Below are positions 42,958 to 51,015 of a stretch of 64,000 nt of DNA, piece by piece. Below the pieces are notes generated by a model. It had not been told where the DNA came from and did no database searches. It was given only the letters and a program-made list of their open reading frames with translations. The stretch is from JAFEBO01 sp050730655 (GTDB lineage: Bacteria; Planctomycetota; Phycisphaerae; Phycisphaerales; UBA1924), in the NCBI GenBank assembly GCA_050730655.1, contig JBOHNL010000013.1, positions 124,001-188,000 on the forward strand, given 5' to 3'. The stretch's first letter is position 1; every line of letters starts with the position of its first letter. The position numbers and the translations under genes are program-made.

Positions 42958-43188
42958 TCAGTGTGAACCGCACCCGCCGTGGGGCTTGCCGCAGCCGCAG
43001 GCGCCTCCCGAGCGGACGCCCAGGGGGATAGAGCCGGCCTCGCCTTTGGCCGCGAAAGTCGAAAACTTGCGGACGAACCGGCGGCCCTTGCCGTCGGGGT
43101 CCGGAACCGGGTTGTCGGCGTCGGACATCGGTCGCATCAGTTCGATGACGGCTCCGTCGGCCTCGCACTGGTATTCGTAGATCGGCAT
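42958..43188 (-). CDS. FmdB-family small protein with degenerate zinc ribbon
   Basis: The start is Met 43188 (MPIYEYQCEADG); 76 residues. MPIYEYQC is the hallmark opening of the FmdB/putative regulatory zinc-ribbon family, and the Gly/Cys-rich end GGACGCGKPHGGCGSH is also typical. The four zinc-binding Cys of the family (CxxCG and CPxCG) are mostly gone: the first pair is CEADG, and the second is replaced by VPDPDGKGRRF. It may no longer bind zinc in the usual place. Function is unknown in the family. Confidence 0.8.
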   Translation of the reverse strand: MPIYEYQCEADGAVIELMRPMSDADNPVPDPDGKGRRFVRKFSTFAAKGEAGSIPLGVRSGGACGCGKPHGGCGSH

Positions 43189-43243
43189 TGGTGAATCCCT
43201 TCGTTCTCTACTACATTCATACGCTCTACCTAAGGACCGCTCC

Positions 43244-46200
43244 ATGCCCAAATGCCCGTCATGCTCGCTTGAAGTGCCCGCCGTGGCGAAATTCTGTCCG
43301 TCTTGCGGCGGATCGATGGTGCCCGGGGCCAGCCAGAAGTCGCTGAGCGACGACCATCAGGACATGCTCCAGACAGCGGTTTCGATGCCGCCACTGGCGC
43401 CGGCGACGCAGCATCGCCCGGCTGGGGCTTCGATGCCGACGCGGCCGGCGAATCAGACATTGCCTCCGACACAGGTGGGGATGTCGATGCCGGCCGGCGG
43501 GGGGAATTCGCCGATGGGGGTCGGCTCGGCGCCGTCGATGATGGGGCAAGGGAACCCCATGCGGGGGGCTGTGCCGCCTCGCGATGAGAAGATGGCGCAG
43601 ACGATTCCGAGCCCGAGCCACGGCTCGGCTCCGGCGGGTTCGAGCACGCCGATGGCGGATGTCTCGGCGATTCCGATGCCGGTATCGGAAATCGCGGCAG
43701 GCCCGATTCCCGGTCCGGGAGGCGGCGGAGCGATTCGCGCAACTTCGGGCACTTCGATCTTTGCCGGCGCGGAACTTGGACGGTTTGTTCCGGGCACGAT
43801 CTTCGGGCAGCGGTATCGGATCATCGGGCGGCTAGGCAAGGGCGGCATGGGCGATGTGTATCGCGCCGACGACATCAAGCTCGGACAGCCGTGCGCAATG
43901 AAGTTTCTGCCCGAGCAGCTTGGATCGGATCGCGCGGCGCTGATCCGCCTCTTCAACGAAGTGAAGATCGCACGAGCGGTGAGCCATCCGAATGTGTGCC
44001 GCGTCTACGACCTTGGCGAAGAGGGCACGCAGCACTTCATCTCGATGGAGTACGTGGACGGCGAAGACCTCTCGAGCCTGCTTCGCCGAATTGGCCGATT
44101 GCCCGGCGATAAGGCGCTGCAGATCGCGCGTCAGCTTGCGGCGGGCCTGGCTGCCGCGCATGAGAAGGGCGTGCTGCACCGAGATCTGAAGCCGGCGAAC
44201 GTGATGGTGGACGGTCGCGGGCATGTCCGCATCATGGACTTTGGTCTTGCGGGTCTTGCGGAAGAACTCAAGGGCGATACGGGGCGCGCGGGTACGCCCG
44301 CGTACATGGCGCCGGAGCAGCTTGCCGGGCGGGGCGTTACGGCGAAGAGCGACGTTTACGCAATCGGGCTGCTTTTCTACGAGATTTTCAGTGGCAGACC
44401 TGTGTTCCGGCCCGAGTCGATGCAGGACTTGGCGCGGTTGCACAAACAGCCGATCGCGGCGCTTTCTTCGGTCGTGCCGGATGTGGATCCGGGCGTCGAG
44501 AAGGTCATTATGAAGTGCCTGGAGCGCGATCCGGACTTGCGTCCGGCTTCGGCGCTCACGGTTGCAAATCTGCTCGGAGGCGATGCGCTCACTGCGGCGC
44601 TCGCGGCGGGCGAAACTCCAAGCCCCGAACTGGTCGCGGCATCGGGTTCGCGCGGCGCGCTGACACCGGCGATCGCGGCGGCGCTTGTGCTCTCATGCAT
44701 TCTCGCGGTGTTCGGTGCGGCGTCGCTGAACACGAAAGTCAAACTCTTCGCGACGACGAAGATGGAATACGCACCGATCACGCTGGCGGACAAGGCGCGA
44801 GAATCGCTCAAGCAGCTCGGTCACAACAACCGGGGTGTGGACAGCGCGTATGGCATCGAAGAGCTGCGCGTTGAGCCGGTGGAAGGTCAATCACCGGTTG
44901 CGCCGCAGATGCGGTTCTGGTATCGCGAGAGCGATCGCCCGTTCGCGCCGGGCGCCGGCGGCCGCATCAGTCGCCTCGATCCGCCTCCGGCCGCATCCGG
45001 TGAGCGCAGCGTGCTCATGGATCTTGCAGGTAACGTGATCGAAGCAACGGCGCCGGTCGCGTCGGGAACATTGACTTCCGCAGCGGCTTCACCGACAACA
45101 CTCCCTGAACCGGAGCTTGTTCGCATCGTGAAGCTCACGAATGCTGCGCCGGACAAACTGCGGGCGCTTGAAACGAACGACTTCGCGCCGGCGTCGTTCT
45201 CGATGGGGCGTTACTCGTACGAATCGCAGCGCGCGTCCACCGCGCGGAACACCGTGACATCGCCCGTGCGCGTTGATATTGCGACGGTCGGAAATGCCGT
45301 CACGTATCTGTCGGTGCGCGATGGAAAAGGACCGAACGTCGCGCCGGATGCGAAAGCGGTGACAACCGCCGCGGATTCCAACTGGATCGTCGCGGCGACT
45401 GTCGGCCTCGTTTTGCTCGCGGTTCATGGCGTTCTGATCTGGATGGCGACGTGGAGCCTGCGTCAGGGCAAGGCGGATCGCAAGGGCGCGACGCGTTTGG
45501 CGATCGCGACGTTTGCATTGCAGTCGCTGGTGTGGCTCTGCCGCGCTCACTTCTCGAGCGATCCGGAAACCGTTCCGGACACGGTGATCCCCGCGCTTTC
45601 GTTTGCGGCTTGGCTATCGATCATCGTGTGGATGCTCTATGTCGGGCTTGAGCCGATCATCCGCAAGCGCTGGCCGCTGAGTCTGGTGGGCTGGAGCCGC
45701 CTGCTCGCGGGGCAGTGGCGAGATCCGCGCGTCGGACGCGATCTGCTCATGGGCACGCTCGCGGGAACCGTGTGGGTGCTCGCGGTGCAGGGGCTGGCGC
45801 TCTGGCAGCATCGCGCGGGCGGGAGCGCGAATCTCGCGATCAATGAATTGACGTTGCTCGGGCCGCTGCCCGCGCTGTCGGTGGTTTTCTCGGCGCTCGT
45901 TGGAGCGATTTTGTTCACGCTGTCGCTCACGTTCTTGTGCACGTTGCCTCGATTTGTGCTGGGAAATCATGCCGCGGCGAGCGCTGCGGTGTTTGGACTG
46001 CTCGCGGTCTTCTTTGCGGGAGCGATGATGCAGCAGACAGGCGCGGCGGGTTCACCGGTTGTTGCGATTGCAGGCCTGCTGGCAGGCGCGATCGCGGGAC
46101 TGGTGCTCACGCGACTCGGACTGCTGACGCTGCTGGCGGCGTTCTTTGTTGCGGGCGTGCTCGCGAGTTTCCCGCTGTCGCTCGTCGGCGGGTGGACAAT

Positions 46201-46300
46201 CGCGGCGTCGCTCTCGGCGATCGCGATTGCGATGATCGTTGCGCTGTATGGGGCCTACGCGAGCCTGGGGATGCACTTGCCCAGGGCGCGAGCCGTGTGA
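43244..46300 (+). CDS. zinc-ribbon receptor-like Ser/Thr kinase with polytopic membrane domain
   Basis: The 1018-residue protein opens with a zinc ribbon (CPSCSLEVPAVAKFCPSCGG, residues 4-23). A Pro/Gly/Ser/Met-rich linker to about 185 follows, then a Hanks-type kinase domain (about 188-445), one membrane helix (about 473-493), an extracytoplasmic region (about 495-710) and a C-terminal set of about eight membrane helices. Kinase motifs are complete: GKGGMG, AMKFLPEQ, HRDLKPAN, MDFG and APEQ. It is closely related to the kinase at 54316-57120: the same order, matching membrane ends such as MLYVGLEPIIRKRWP against WVAYFALEPYARRFWP, and LIAWSRLLLGRLNDPEIGR against LVGWSRLLAGQWRDPRVGR. It borders the flagellar arm, but the signal it senses is unknown. 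Confidence 0.9.
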   Translation: MPKCPSCSLEVPAVAKFCPSCGGSMVPGASQKSLSDDHQDMLQTAVSMPPLAPATQHRPAGASMPTRPANQTLPPTQVGMSMPAGGGNSPMGVGSAPSMMGQGNPMRGAVPPRDEKMAQTIPSPSHGSAPAGSSTPMADVSAIPMPVSEIAAGPIPGPGGGGAIRATSGTSIFAGAELGRFVPGTIFGQRYRIIGRLGKGGMGDVYRADDIKLGQPCAMKFLPEQLGSDRAALIRLFNEVKIARAVSHPNVCRVYDLGEEGTQHFISMEYVDGEDLSSLLRRIGRLPGDKALQIARQLAAGLAAAHEKGVLHRDLKPANVMVDGRGHVRIMDFGLAGLAEELKGDTGRAGTPAYMAPEQLAGRGVTAKSDVYAIGLLFYEIFSGRPVFRPESMQDLARLHKQPIAALSSVVPDVDPGVEKVIMKCLERDPDLRPASALTVANLLGGDALTAALAAGETPSPELVAASGSRGALTPAIAAALVLSCILAVFGAASLNTKVKLFATTKMEYAPITLADKARESLKQLGHNNRGVDSAYGIEELRVEPVEGQSPVAPQMRFWYRESDRPFAPGAGGRISRLDPPPAASGERSVLMDLAGNVIEATAPVASGTLTSAAASPTTLPEPELVRIVKLTNAAPDKLRALETNDFAPASFSMGRYSYESQRASTARNTVTSPVRVDIATVGNAVTYLSVRDGKGPNVAPDAKAVTTAADSNWIVAATVGLVLLAVHGVLIWMATWSLRQGKADRKGATRLAIATFALQSLVWLCRAHFSSDPETVPDTVIPALSFAAWLSIIVWMLYVGLEPIIRKRWPLSLVGWSRLLAGQWRDPRVGRDLLMGTLAGTVWVLAVQGLALWQHRAGGSANLAINELTLLGPLPALSVVFSALVGAILFTLSLTFLCTLPRFVLGNHAAASAAVFGLLAVFFAGAMMQQTGAAGSPVVAIAGLLAGAIAGLVLTRLGLLTLLAAFFVAGVLASFPLSLVGGWTIAASLSAIAIAMIVALYGAYASLGMHLPRARAV

Positions 46301-46334
46301 ACAGAGTTCATCCGGCCTACTCGAGAATCTAGCC

Positions 46335-46380
46335 CACCCCACCCCACCCCAACCCCAACCCCCTCCCTTGGGGAGGGGGC
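46335..46380. repeat. short C/G-rich palindromic repeat, copy 2
   Basis: The segment reads CCCCAACCCCCTCCCT (46353-46368), then TTGGGGAGGGGGC as inverse arm. It matches the copy at 6164-6190 in the first 16 bases exactly and lies between the convergent kinase and flgH genes. A run of CCCCACCCC-type units precedes it. It could form a hairpin in RNA but lacks a U-run. Confidence 0.7.
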
Positions 46381-46393
46381 TCCGGATGTGCGA

Positions 46394-47137
46394 TCAGAAC
46401 GCAAAGACCGTGTCAAGCAACCGCGGGATCCAGCCCTTGGTGGTCGATTCCTTCACGTCGCCCTCGTTCTTCATGCTGACGATGAGATCGGCGAGCTGGC
46501 TTGAGAGGACCGTGTTGCTCGTCGTGACGTCCGCGGTTCGGACGTTGCCGGTCAGGACGATCGTCGTGACTTCGTTGTCCTTGGTCACGGTTTTTTTCGC
46601 TTCGAGGACGAGCACGCCGTTGGGCTTGATGTCGATGATCGTCGCCGTGATCTTCGCGGCGAGCTTGTCGGCGCGGTCGTAGCTTCCCTGAGCCTCCCAT
46701 TTCGGGTTGGCGTTGAGGTCGACCTGCGCGATGGGACTTCGCGGTGACGACTGGAGTCGTAACCCGTAAAGCTGGGTCAGATCGATGAAGTGATTGAGAT
46801 CCGCGTTGAAGTTCAGTTTCTTTTCCTGATCGGCGTCGGCCTTGGTCGTGCTCGTGCTCTGCTCGTCGATCAGGATCGTGATGAGATCGTTCTTGATGTA
46901 GCTCTTGGGCTTGGGCGCCGTGACATAGAAGAGGCTGAAGTCCTGAAGGGTGTTCTGAGCGGGCTTTGCCGAATCGGAGGCAGGCGGCGCGGCGGCGTAG
47001 CTCACACCGGTCGCGACGGCCTGGTTCGACACCGGGGGCGTAGTGGCGATAGGTTGTTCGTCGCGGAGGAGACTCTGCGCATGCGCGCCCGCGGAGAGAT
47101 ACGCCGACATTCCGATCCACAGCAGTGCGCTACGCAT
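46394..47137 (-). CDS. flgH: flagellar L-ring protein
   Basis: FlgH forms the outer-membrane ring of the flagellar basal body. The 247 residues show an export signal (MRSALLWIGMSAYLSAGAHA, cleaved before QS) and the family core: NDLITILIDEQSTSTTKADADQEK, KWEAQGSYDRADKLAAKITATI, IKPNGVLVLEAKKTVTKDNE and VLTGNVRTADVTTSNTVLSS. E. coli FlgH is a lipoprotein; here no lipobox Cys is visible. It is the last gene of the flgF-G-A-H unit, 16 bases after flgA. Confidence 0.93.
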   Translation of the reverse strand: MRSALLWIGMSAYLSAGAHAQSLLRDEQPIATTPPVSNQAVATGVSYAAAPPASDSAKPAQNTLQDFSLFYVTAPKPKSYIKNDLITILIDEQSTSTTKADADQEKKLNFNADLNHFIDLTQLYGLRLQSSPRSPIAQVDLNANPKWEAQGSYDRADKLAAKITATIIDIKPNGVLVLEAKKTVTKDNEVTTIVLTGNVRTADVTTSNTVLSSQLADLIVSMKNEGDVKESTTKGWIPRLLDTVFAF

Positions 47138-47153
47138 GGTCTACCTCTCGTCC

Positions 47154-48458
47154 TTACGGTTCATCGACCGGGATGAACTTCATCTTGCGGATCGGCTTCT
47201 TTGAGTCTGTTGTCGCGGCATCAACCACAAATGTTCCGTCGGCTCTGGTCGTGATTCGCTGCACCGTGGTACTGCCGACCTTGGCGAGTTCGGGCGCTTT
47301 GGGGACATCCGGGCGCAGCGCCAAGCCCGATTTGAGCGGCCGCGTCGCGGCTTGAGCGCCCTCGGCCGGAGCGGCCTCGGCGACGGGCTTGTTCTGATAG
47401 ATCTGATCGTCACCCACTTCGGCGTTGATCACGGCCTGGCCGGCGGCGACGATCCGAGCCGTGACCCGGCTCTTGGAATTGCGCAGAGGCGTGAATTCGA
47501 TCGTTTCGTTCTCGCGGCCGTTCGCCATCGCGCGGGCTTTGGTGTTCATGACGATCGAACCGGCGAGACAGGCGATGTTCACGATGTCGCCACGCTTCAC
47601 GAGGATCGCAGCCTCCACATCGCTGTCGAGGAAGAGATCGCCGGGCTGCAATCGGTTCTTGATGATGCTTCCGACAACCGTCGCTTCGGTCGCGAGGCGC
47701 TCGCCCGGCGTGGTCCAGCGGTTTTCACTAAACACTACTTCCTTGGTGACAAGATCGCCCCGGTGCAGTGCGCGGGTCGCCCCCACCACGTTCAGCTTCT
47801 GCTCGATACGCACTTTGGCGGTCCCGGCGGCGACGACCTTTTCACCCTCGAAGATCCGGATCAGGACCGGCACGATCGCGCCCAGTCCGGTGGGCTGGAT
47901 ATCGAGCGTGCGTCCGGATGAAGGAGTGTCGAGCAGCGTGTTGTCGCCGTCAGAAAACGCGACGCGGACATCGCCCGGCTCGGCCTGGAGGAAGCTGACC
48001 AGACGCGCGCCGATCGCACTACGAAGCGACTCGTCGTGCATATCGGAGACGACGTGCCAGGTTGGGCCGACGGGGAGTTTGATCGTGGGAACAGGCGCGG
48101 GGGCCGGCTCAGCGGCCGGGGCCGGAGCTTCCTTCTTCTCGGCGATGACTCGGATCGAGCACGAGTCGCCGCTGAGCGCGATCTTGCCCCAGCGGATGTC
48201 GGATTTGGAACCGTTGAGCGCGGTTCGGATGTCCTCGATCGAGAGGCTCACGACCTTTGTGTCCTTCGCGAGTTCGAGAACGATCAAATCGCCAAGCGCT
48301 TCGGCGTCGGCTCCTTCGAGCGTCGCAACGTCGCGGAGGACAACGGGCGTCGCGGCGCGGGCCGACGAACGCAGCAAGATCGTGTCGGCACGCAGAGTGT
48401 GCGCTGCCGCGCTTACTGCGGCCATCAGCAACCCGACCTTGGCGATACCTCGAATCAT
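47154..48458 (-). CDS. flgA: flagellar basal body P-ring assembly chaperone
   Basis: FlgA assists P-ring (FlgI) assembly in the periplasm. The protein starts with an export signal (AKVGLLMAAVSAAAHTLRA). The C-terminal half contains the SAF/FlgA domain: ALHRGDLVTKEVVFSENRW, IKNRLQPGDLFLDSDVEAAILVKRGDIVNIACLAGSIVM, TKARAMANG and ARIVAAGQAVINA. At 434 residues it is about twice the usual length (about 220), because an N-terminal region of about 200 residues with VLRDVATLEGADAEAL precedes the SAF part. A Pro/Ala tail follows. It lies between flgG and flgH with 15-17 base gaps. Confidence 0.9.
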   Translation of the reverse strand: MIRGIAKVGLLMAAVSAAAHTLRADTILLRSSARAATPVVLRDVATLEGADAEALGDLIVLELAKDTKVVSLSIEDIRTALNGSKSDIRWGKIALSGDSCSIRVIAEKKEAPAPAAEPAPAPVPTIKLPVGPTWHVVSDMHDESLRSAIGARLVSFLQAEPGDVRVAFSDGDNTLLDTPSSGRTLDIQPTGLGAIVPVLIRIFEGEKVVAAGTAKVRIEQKLNVVGATRALHRGDLVTKEVVFSENRWTTPGERLATEATVVGSIIKNRLQPGDLFLDSDVEAAILVKRGDIVNIACLAGSIVMNTKARAMANGRENETIEFTPLRNSKSRVTARIVAAGQAVINAEVGDDQIYQNKPVAEAAPAEGAQAATRPLKSGLALRPDVPKAPELAKVGSTTVQRITTRADGTFVVDAATTDSKKPIRKMKFIPVDEP

Positions 48459-48475
48459 CCGACCTCCACCGGGGA

Positions 48476-49279
48476 TTAGCGATGCAGCTGGGCGACCGAA
48501 CGGAGCGCGTCGTCCGCGGCACGGATGACCTGGCTGTTGAATTCGAACGCCCGCTGCGTGCGGATCAGATCGATCATCTCGCGGGTGGGATCGACATTGG
48601 AGTTCTCAAGGAAACCCTGGCGAATCTGGCCGCGCTGATCGGTGCCCGGTTCGCCGGTCACGGGCGGGCCTGACCCGTTGGTTTCGGTGTAGAGGTTGTC
48701 GCCGATCTGGAGCAGTCCGCCCGGGTTTGGAAACGTCGCGAGCTGGATCTGTCCCTGCAACTGTGGTTGCGCGCTGCCGGCGATGGTCGCGTACACGCGC
48801 CCTGAATTGTCGATCGAAATGGCCGTGGCGTTGGCATCGATCGTGATCACGGGTTCAAGGCGCCGTCCCTGGTCGTTTGCCATCACGATTTCGCGATCGG
48901 CGTTCAGCGTGAAGTTGCCGGCGCGGGTGTACGCGGTATTGCCGAGGCTGGGCTCGACCTGCACCTGAAAGAAGCCAAAGCCGTCGATCTGCATATCGAG
49001 CGGGCGGCCGGTCTGGAGCGGAGCGCCTTGGGTGAAATCGAGCTGCGTGCTGGAAACCTTCACGCCCAAGCCCACCTGGATGCCGCAGGGCGACTTGTCG
49101 CCGATCGCGTTTTCGACGCCTGGCTGCTGCTTGTGCAGGTAGAGCAGGTCTTCGAAGTTGGTGCGGCTGGCCTTGAACCCGACCGTGTTCATGTTGGCGA
49201 GGTTGTTGGCCGTGACGTCGAGCGCGGTATTGAGCGCGGAAAGTGCCGTAGAGGACGATTGCAGGGCGACCATTGCCAT
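48476..49279 (-). CDS. flgG: flagellar distal rod protein FlgG
   Basis: The distal rod protein has 267 residues starting at Met 49279 (or Met 49273). Family motifs are LSALNTALDVTANNLANMNTVGFKASRTNFEDLLY at the N-terminus, the GVKVSSTQLDFTQGAPLQTGRPLDMQIDGFGFFQV core, TRAGNFTLNADREIV, and the C-terminal FLENSNVDPTREMIDLIRTQRAFEFNSQVI. A sigma-54 type promoter lies immediately upstream (49295-49310), so this gene can be transcribed separately from flgF. An open reading frame continues upstream to 49360 across the promoter and palindrome; I take that as non-coding. Confidence 0.95.
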   Translation of the reverse strand: MAMVALQSSSTALSALNTALDVTANNLANMNTVGFKASRTNFEDLLYLHKQQPGVENAIGDKSPCGIQVGLGVKVSSTQLDFTQGAPLQTGRPLDMQIDGFGFFQVQVEPSLGNTAYTRAGNFTLNADREIVMANDQGRRLEPVITIDANATAISIDNSGRVYATIAGSAQPQLQGQIQLATFPNPGGLLQIGDNLYTETNGSGPPVTGEPGTDQRGQIRQGFLENSNVDPTREMIDLIRTQRAFEFNSQVIRAADDALRSVAQLHR

Positions 49280-49294
49280 AGTGAAAGACAAGAA

Positions 49295-49310
49295 CGCGAA
49301 TGGCGTGCCG
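49295..49310 (-). promoter_or_regulatory. sigma-54 promoter of flgG
   Basis: The minus strand reads CGGCACGCCATTCGCG. GG (49309-49308) and GC (49297-49296) have the required 12-base offset of -24/-12 elements, against the consensus TGGCACG-N4-TTGC. The -12 box TCGC differs by one base. The expected transcript start is about 49284, only five bases before the Met codon at 49279. Confidence 0.7.
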
Positions 49311-49316
49311 GAGGGA

Positions 49317-49418
49317 AAGGGCCAAATAGCAAATGGGCAAATGGCAAATACCGAAAGCACACGCCTCGGGCATGTCTTCTATTTGGCCATTTGAAAATTT
49401 GGCCCTTTGGCCCTTTCC
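49317..49418. repeat. intergenic palindrome, GCCAAAT family, copy A
   Basis: Imperfect inverted arms of about 35-40 bases, 49317-49351 (GCCAAATAGCAAATGGGCAA) and 49378-49418 (TATTTGGCCATTTGAAAATT), are separated by about 26 bases. It fills the gap between flgF and flgG and lies directly upstream of the flgG sigma-54 promoter. Related copies occur at 50931-51015 and 61166-61265. Confidence 0.85.
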
Positions 49419-50195
49419 TTAAGCCAACCGGCCGAACGTGTTGATCGCGCGGTCGAGCATGCGGTCCTGCGCCTGGACGATGCTCATGTTGGCATCGACG
49501 TCGCGCGAAGCTTCCTGAACTCGGAGCATCGCCTTCATCTCATCAACGCCGGATTCTTCGAGCTGGCCCTGCTTGATTAGGCCCTCGCCCCGGTTCATCC
49601 GCCGCACCTGTGCCGCGGGAGCCTGCAGGACGCTCCCGCCCCGCTTGCTGATCGAGTTCTGGTCCTTGGAGTTGAAGATTCCGATCGAATCAACTTCAAT
49701 GCCGTTGACCGTGATGCGCCCGTCGGGAGCGACCTTGAGTTCGCCTCGGGGCAGGTTGATCGGGCGCTGCACGCGGTTGAGCACCGGCGCGCCGCTGTTG
49801 ACATGAATCAGGCGACCTTCGACGCCCCGGGCAAAGCGCCCGTCGCGCGTGAGCAAGGCCTGTCGGCCGGTATCGCCCGGACCACCCTGCAACTGGAAAA
49901 AGCCGTCGCCTTCGATGGAGAGGTCGGTATCGCGATTCGTAACTCGCGTGCCGCCCTGAGCGAGGTCAACCTTGGTTGGTGCCGCGAGGACTCCCGCGCC
50001 GAGCCGCTCGAGCATCTCGTCGGACGGCAGAAAGGGCAGATTGTCTTCCTGGCGTGCCGCGGCCCGCTGCATGAGGGCCGGGATGTCGGGTTTAAACCCG
50101 ATCGAGTCCATGTTTGCCAGGTTGTTGGCCTGCACGTCTTGGCGATACATCGCCGTGAGCAGGCCGGAGCTGGAAATCTGGATGCCGTAGTTCAT
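49419..50195 (-). CDS. flgF: flagellar proximal rod protein FlgF
   Basis: Rod protein of 258 residues, paralogous to FlgG. It shows the N-terminal QDVQANNLANMDSIGFKPD, the core TKVDLAQGGTRVTNRDTDLSIEGDGFFQLQGGP, TRDGRFARGVEGRLI, and the C-terminal LEESGVDEMKAMLRVQEASRDVDANMSIVQAQDRMLDRAI. I call it FlgF because FlgG follows with the better FlgG match; both belong to the same family, so the names could be exchanged with FlgG-type variants. A sigma-54 promoter lies about 40 bases upstream, and GGAGA precedes the ATG. Confidence 0.88.
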   Translation of the reverse strand: MNYGIQISSSGLLTAMYRQDVQANNLANMDSIGFKPDIPALMQRAAARQEDNLPFLPSDEMLERLGAGVLAAPTKVDLAQGGTRVTNRDTDLSIEGDGFFQLQGGPGDTGRQALLTRDGRFARGVEGRLIHVNSGAPVLNRVQRPINLPRGELKVAPDGRITVNGIEVDSIGIFNSKDQNSISKRGGSVLQAPAAQVRRMNRGEGLIKQGQLEESGVDEMKAMLRVQEASRDVDANMSIVQAQDRMLDRAINTFGRLA

Positions 50196-50234
50196 ATGTG
50201 CGGGATGTCTCCGACGGTCCCGTGGGGGGACGGA

Positions 50235-50250
50235 CGCAAAGGGCGTGCCG
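50235..50250 (-). promoter_or_regulatory. sigma-54 promoter of flgF
   Basis: The minus strand reads CGGCACGCCCTTTGCG, an excellent match to TGGCACG-N4-TTGC, with GG at 50249-50248 and GC at 50237-50236 (12-base offset). The expected transcript start is about 50224, giving a leader of about 29 bases with a GGAGA site. It would drive flgF and possibly the genes after it. Confidence 0.8.
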
Positions 50251-50255
50251 GGATT

Positions 50256-50287
50256 GGCTGAGAGCTGTCAGCTGATAGCTTTCAGCC
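50256..50287. repeat. inverted repeat upstream of flgF promoter
   Basis: GGCTGAGAGCT (50256-50266) faces AGCTTTCAGCC (50277-50287) with one mismatch, and the central TCAGCTGA is itself palindromic. It lies six bases upstream of the -24 box of the flgF promoter. It could be an activator site or a leftover repeat unit. Confidence 0.65.
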
Positions 50288-50363
50288 AGGCACTCATCGC
50301 CCCTCACGGGGTTGAGAGTCTGAGGCGGGTTTGGTAGCGTGGTGGGCTACAAGGGGAGCCAGC

Positions 50364-50921
50364 ATGAATCGTTTCGAGTTTGCCGCGCTTTCGGTTTACC
50401 TGACATCGCTTGTGCTTGGTGGTTGCCAGACCGGCCAGACCAGCGCGCCGGCTCGGCCGATTGTGCAGGCCGCCAACGCGCAAGAAAAGCAGGCGACGCT
50501 TGATCGCGTGAAGTCGCTGCAGGGGACTTGGAACGTCAACGCCGACAAGAACGGGACGTCGCAGCAGACGATCTTCACCGTGGGCGGCGGCGGCAACACC
50601 GTGCGCGAGGTCATGTTCCCGGGCTCTGGCCACGAGATGACGAACATGTATCACATGGACGGCAAGTCGATCGTGTGTACGCACTACTGCGCGATGGGAA
50701 ATCAGCCTCGGATGGCCGCGGCCGCCTCGCAGACTTCACCGAGCGACACGATCGAGTTCAAGCTTGTCAACGTCAGCAATCTGCGCTCGCCCAACGAGGA
50801 GTACATGGGCGAGATGTGGCTGACGTTTAAGGACCCAAACACCGTGGAGCAGCGGTGGAAGTCGTTCAAGGGGAGCGATGTCAAGAGCGACATGGTGTTT
50901 GTGCTGACGAGGGTGCAGTGA
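50364..50921 (+). CDS. DUF1579-family lipoprotein
   Basis: The start is Met 50364, preceded by AAGGGGAGCC as ribosome site; 185 residues. A lipoprotein signal ends in LGGC (residue 21), so the mature protein is anchored by lipid. The body resembles the DUF1579/DUF1579-like beta-barrel family: VKSLQGTWNVNADKNG, FTVGGGGNTVREVMFPGSGHEM, IEFKLVNVSN and EMWLTFKDPNTVEQRWKSF. The function of the family is unknown. It lies between the two flagellar arms and converges on the pyrophosphatase gene. Confidence 0.82.
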   Translation: MNRFEFAALSVYLTSLVLGGCQTGQTSAPARPIVQAANAQEKQATLDRVKSLQGTWNVNADKNGTSQQTIFTVGGGGNTVREVMFPGSGHEMTNMYHMDGKSIVCTHYCAMGNQPRMAAAASQTSPSDTIEFKLVNVSNLRSPNEEYMGEMWLTFKDPNTVEQRWKSFKGSDVKSDMVFVLTRVQ

Positions 50922-50930
50922 GAAATAGCA

Positions 50931-51015
50931 AAGAGTCAAATTGCAAACGGCCAAAGCAATGCAGTGACGAAGATTCCTGATTTGCCATTTGCTTATTTGC
51001 TATTTGGCCCTTTTC
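50931..51015. repeat. intergenic palindrome, GCCAAAT family, copy B
   Basis: Arms 50931-50957 (GAAATAGCAAAGAGTCAAATT) and 50979-51015 (GATTTGCCATTTGCTTATTT) are imperfect inverses. It lies between the convergent DUF1579 and ppa genes and could form a bidirectional terminator-like stem in RNA. Confidence 0.8.

Noticed and set aside
49280..49360. Extension of flgG upstream to 49360
   Set aside because: It would translate the sigma-54 promoter and part of a palindrome; FlgG homology starts at Met 49279.
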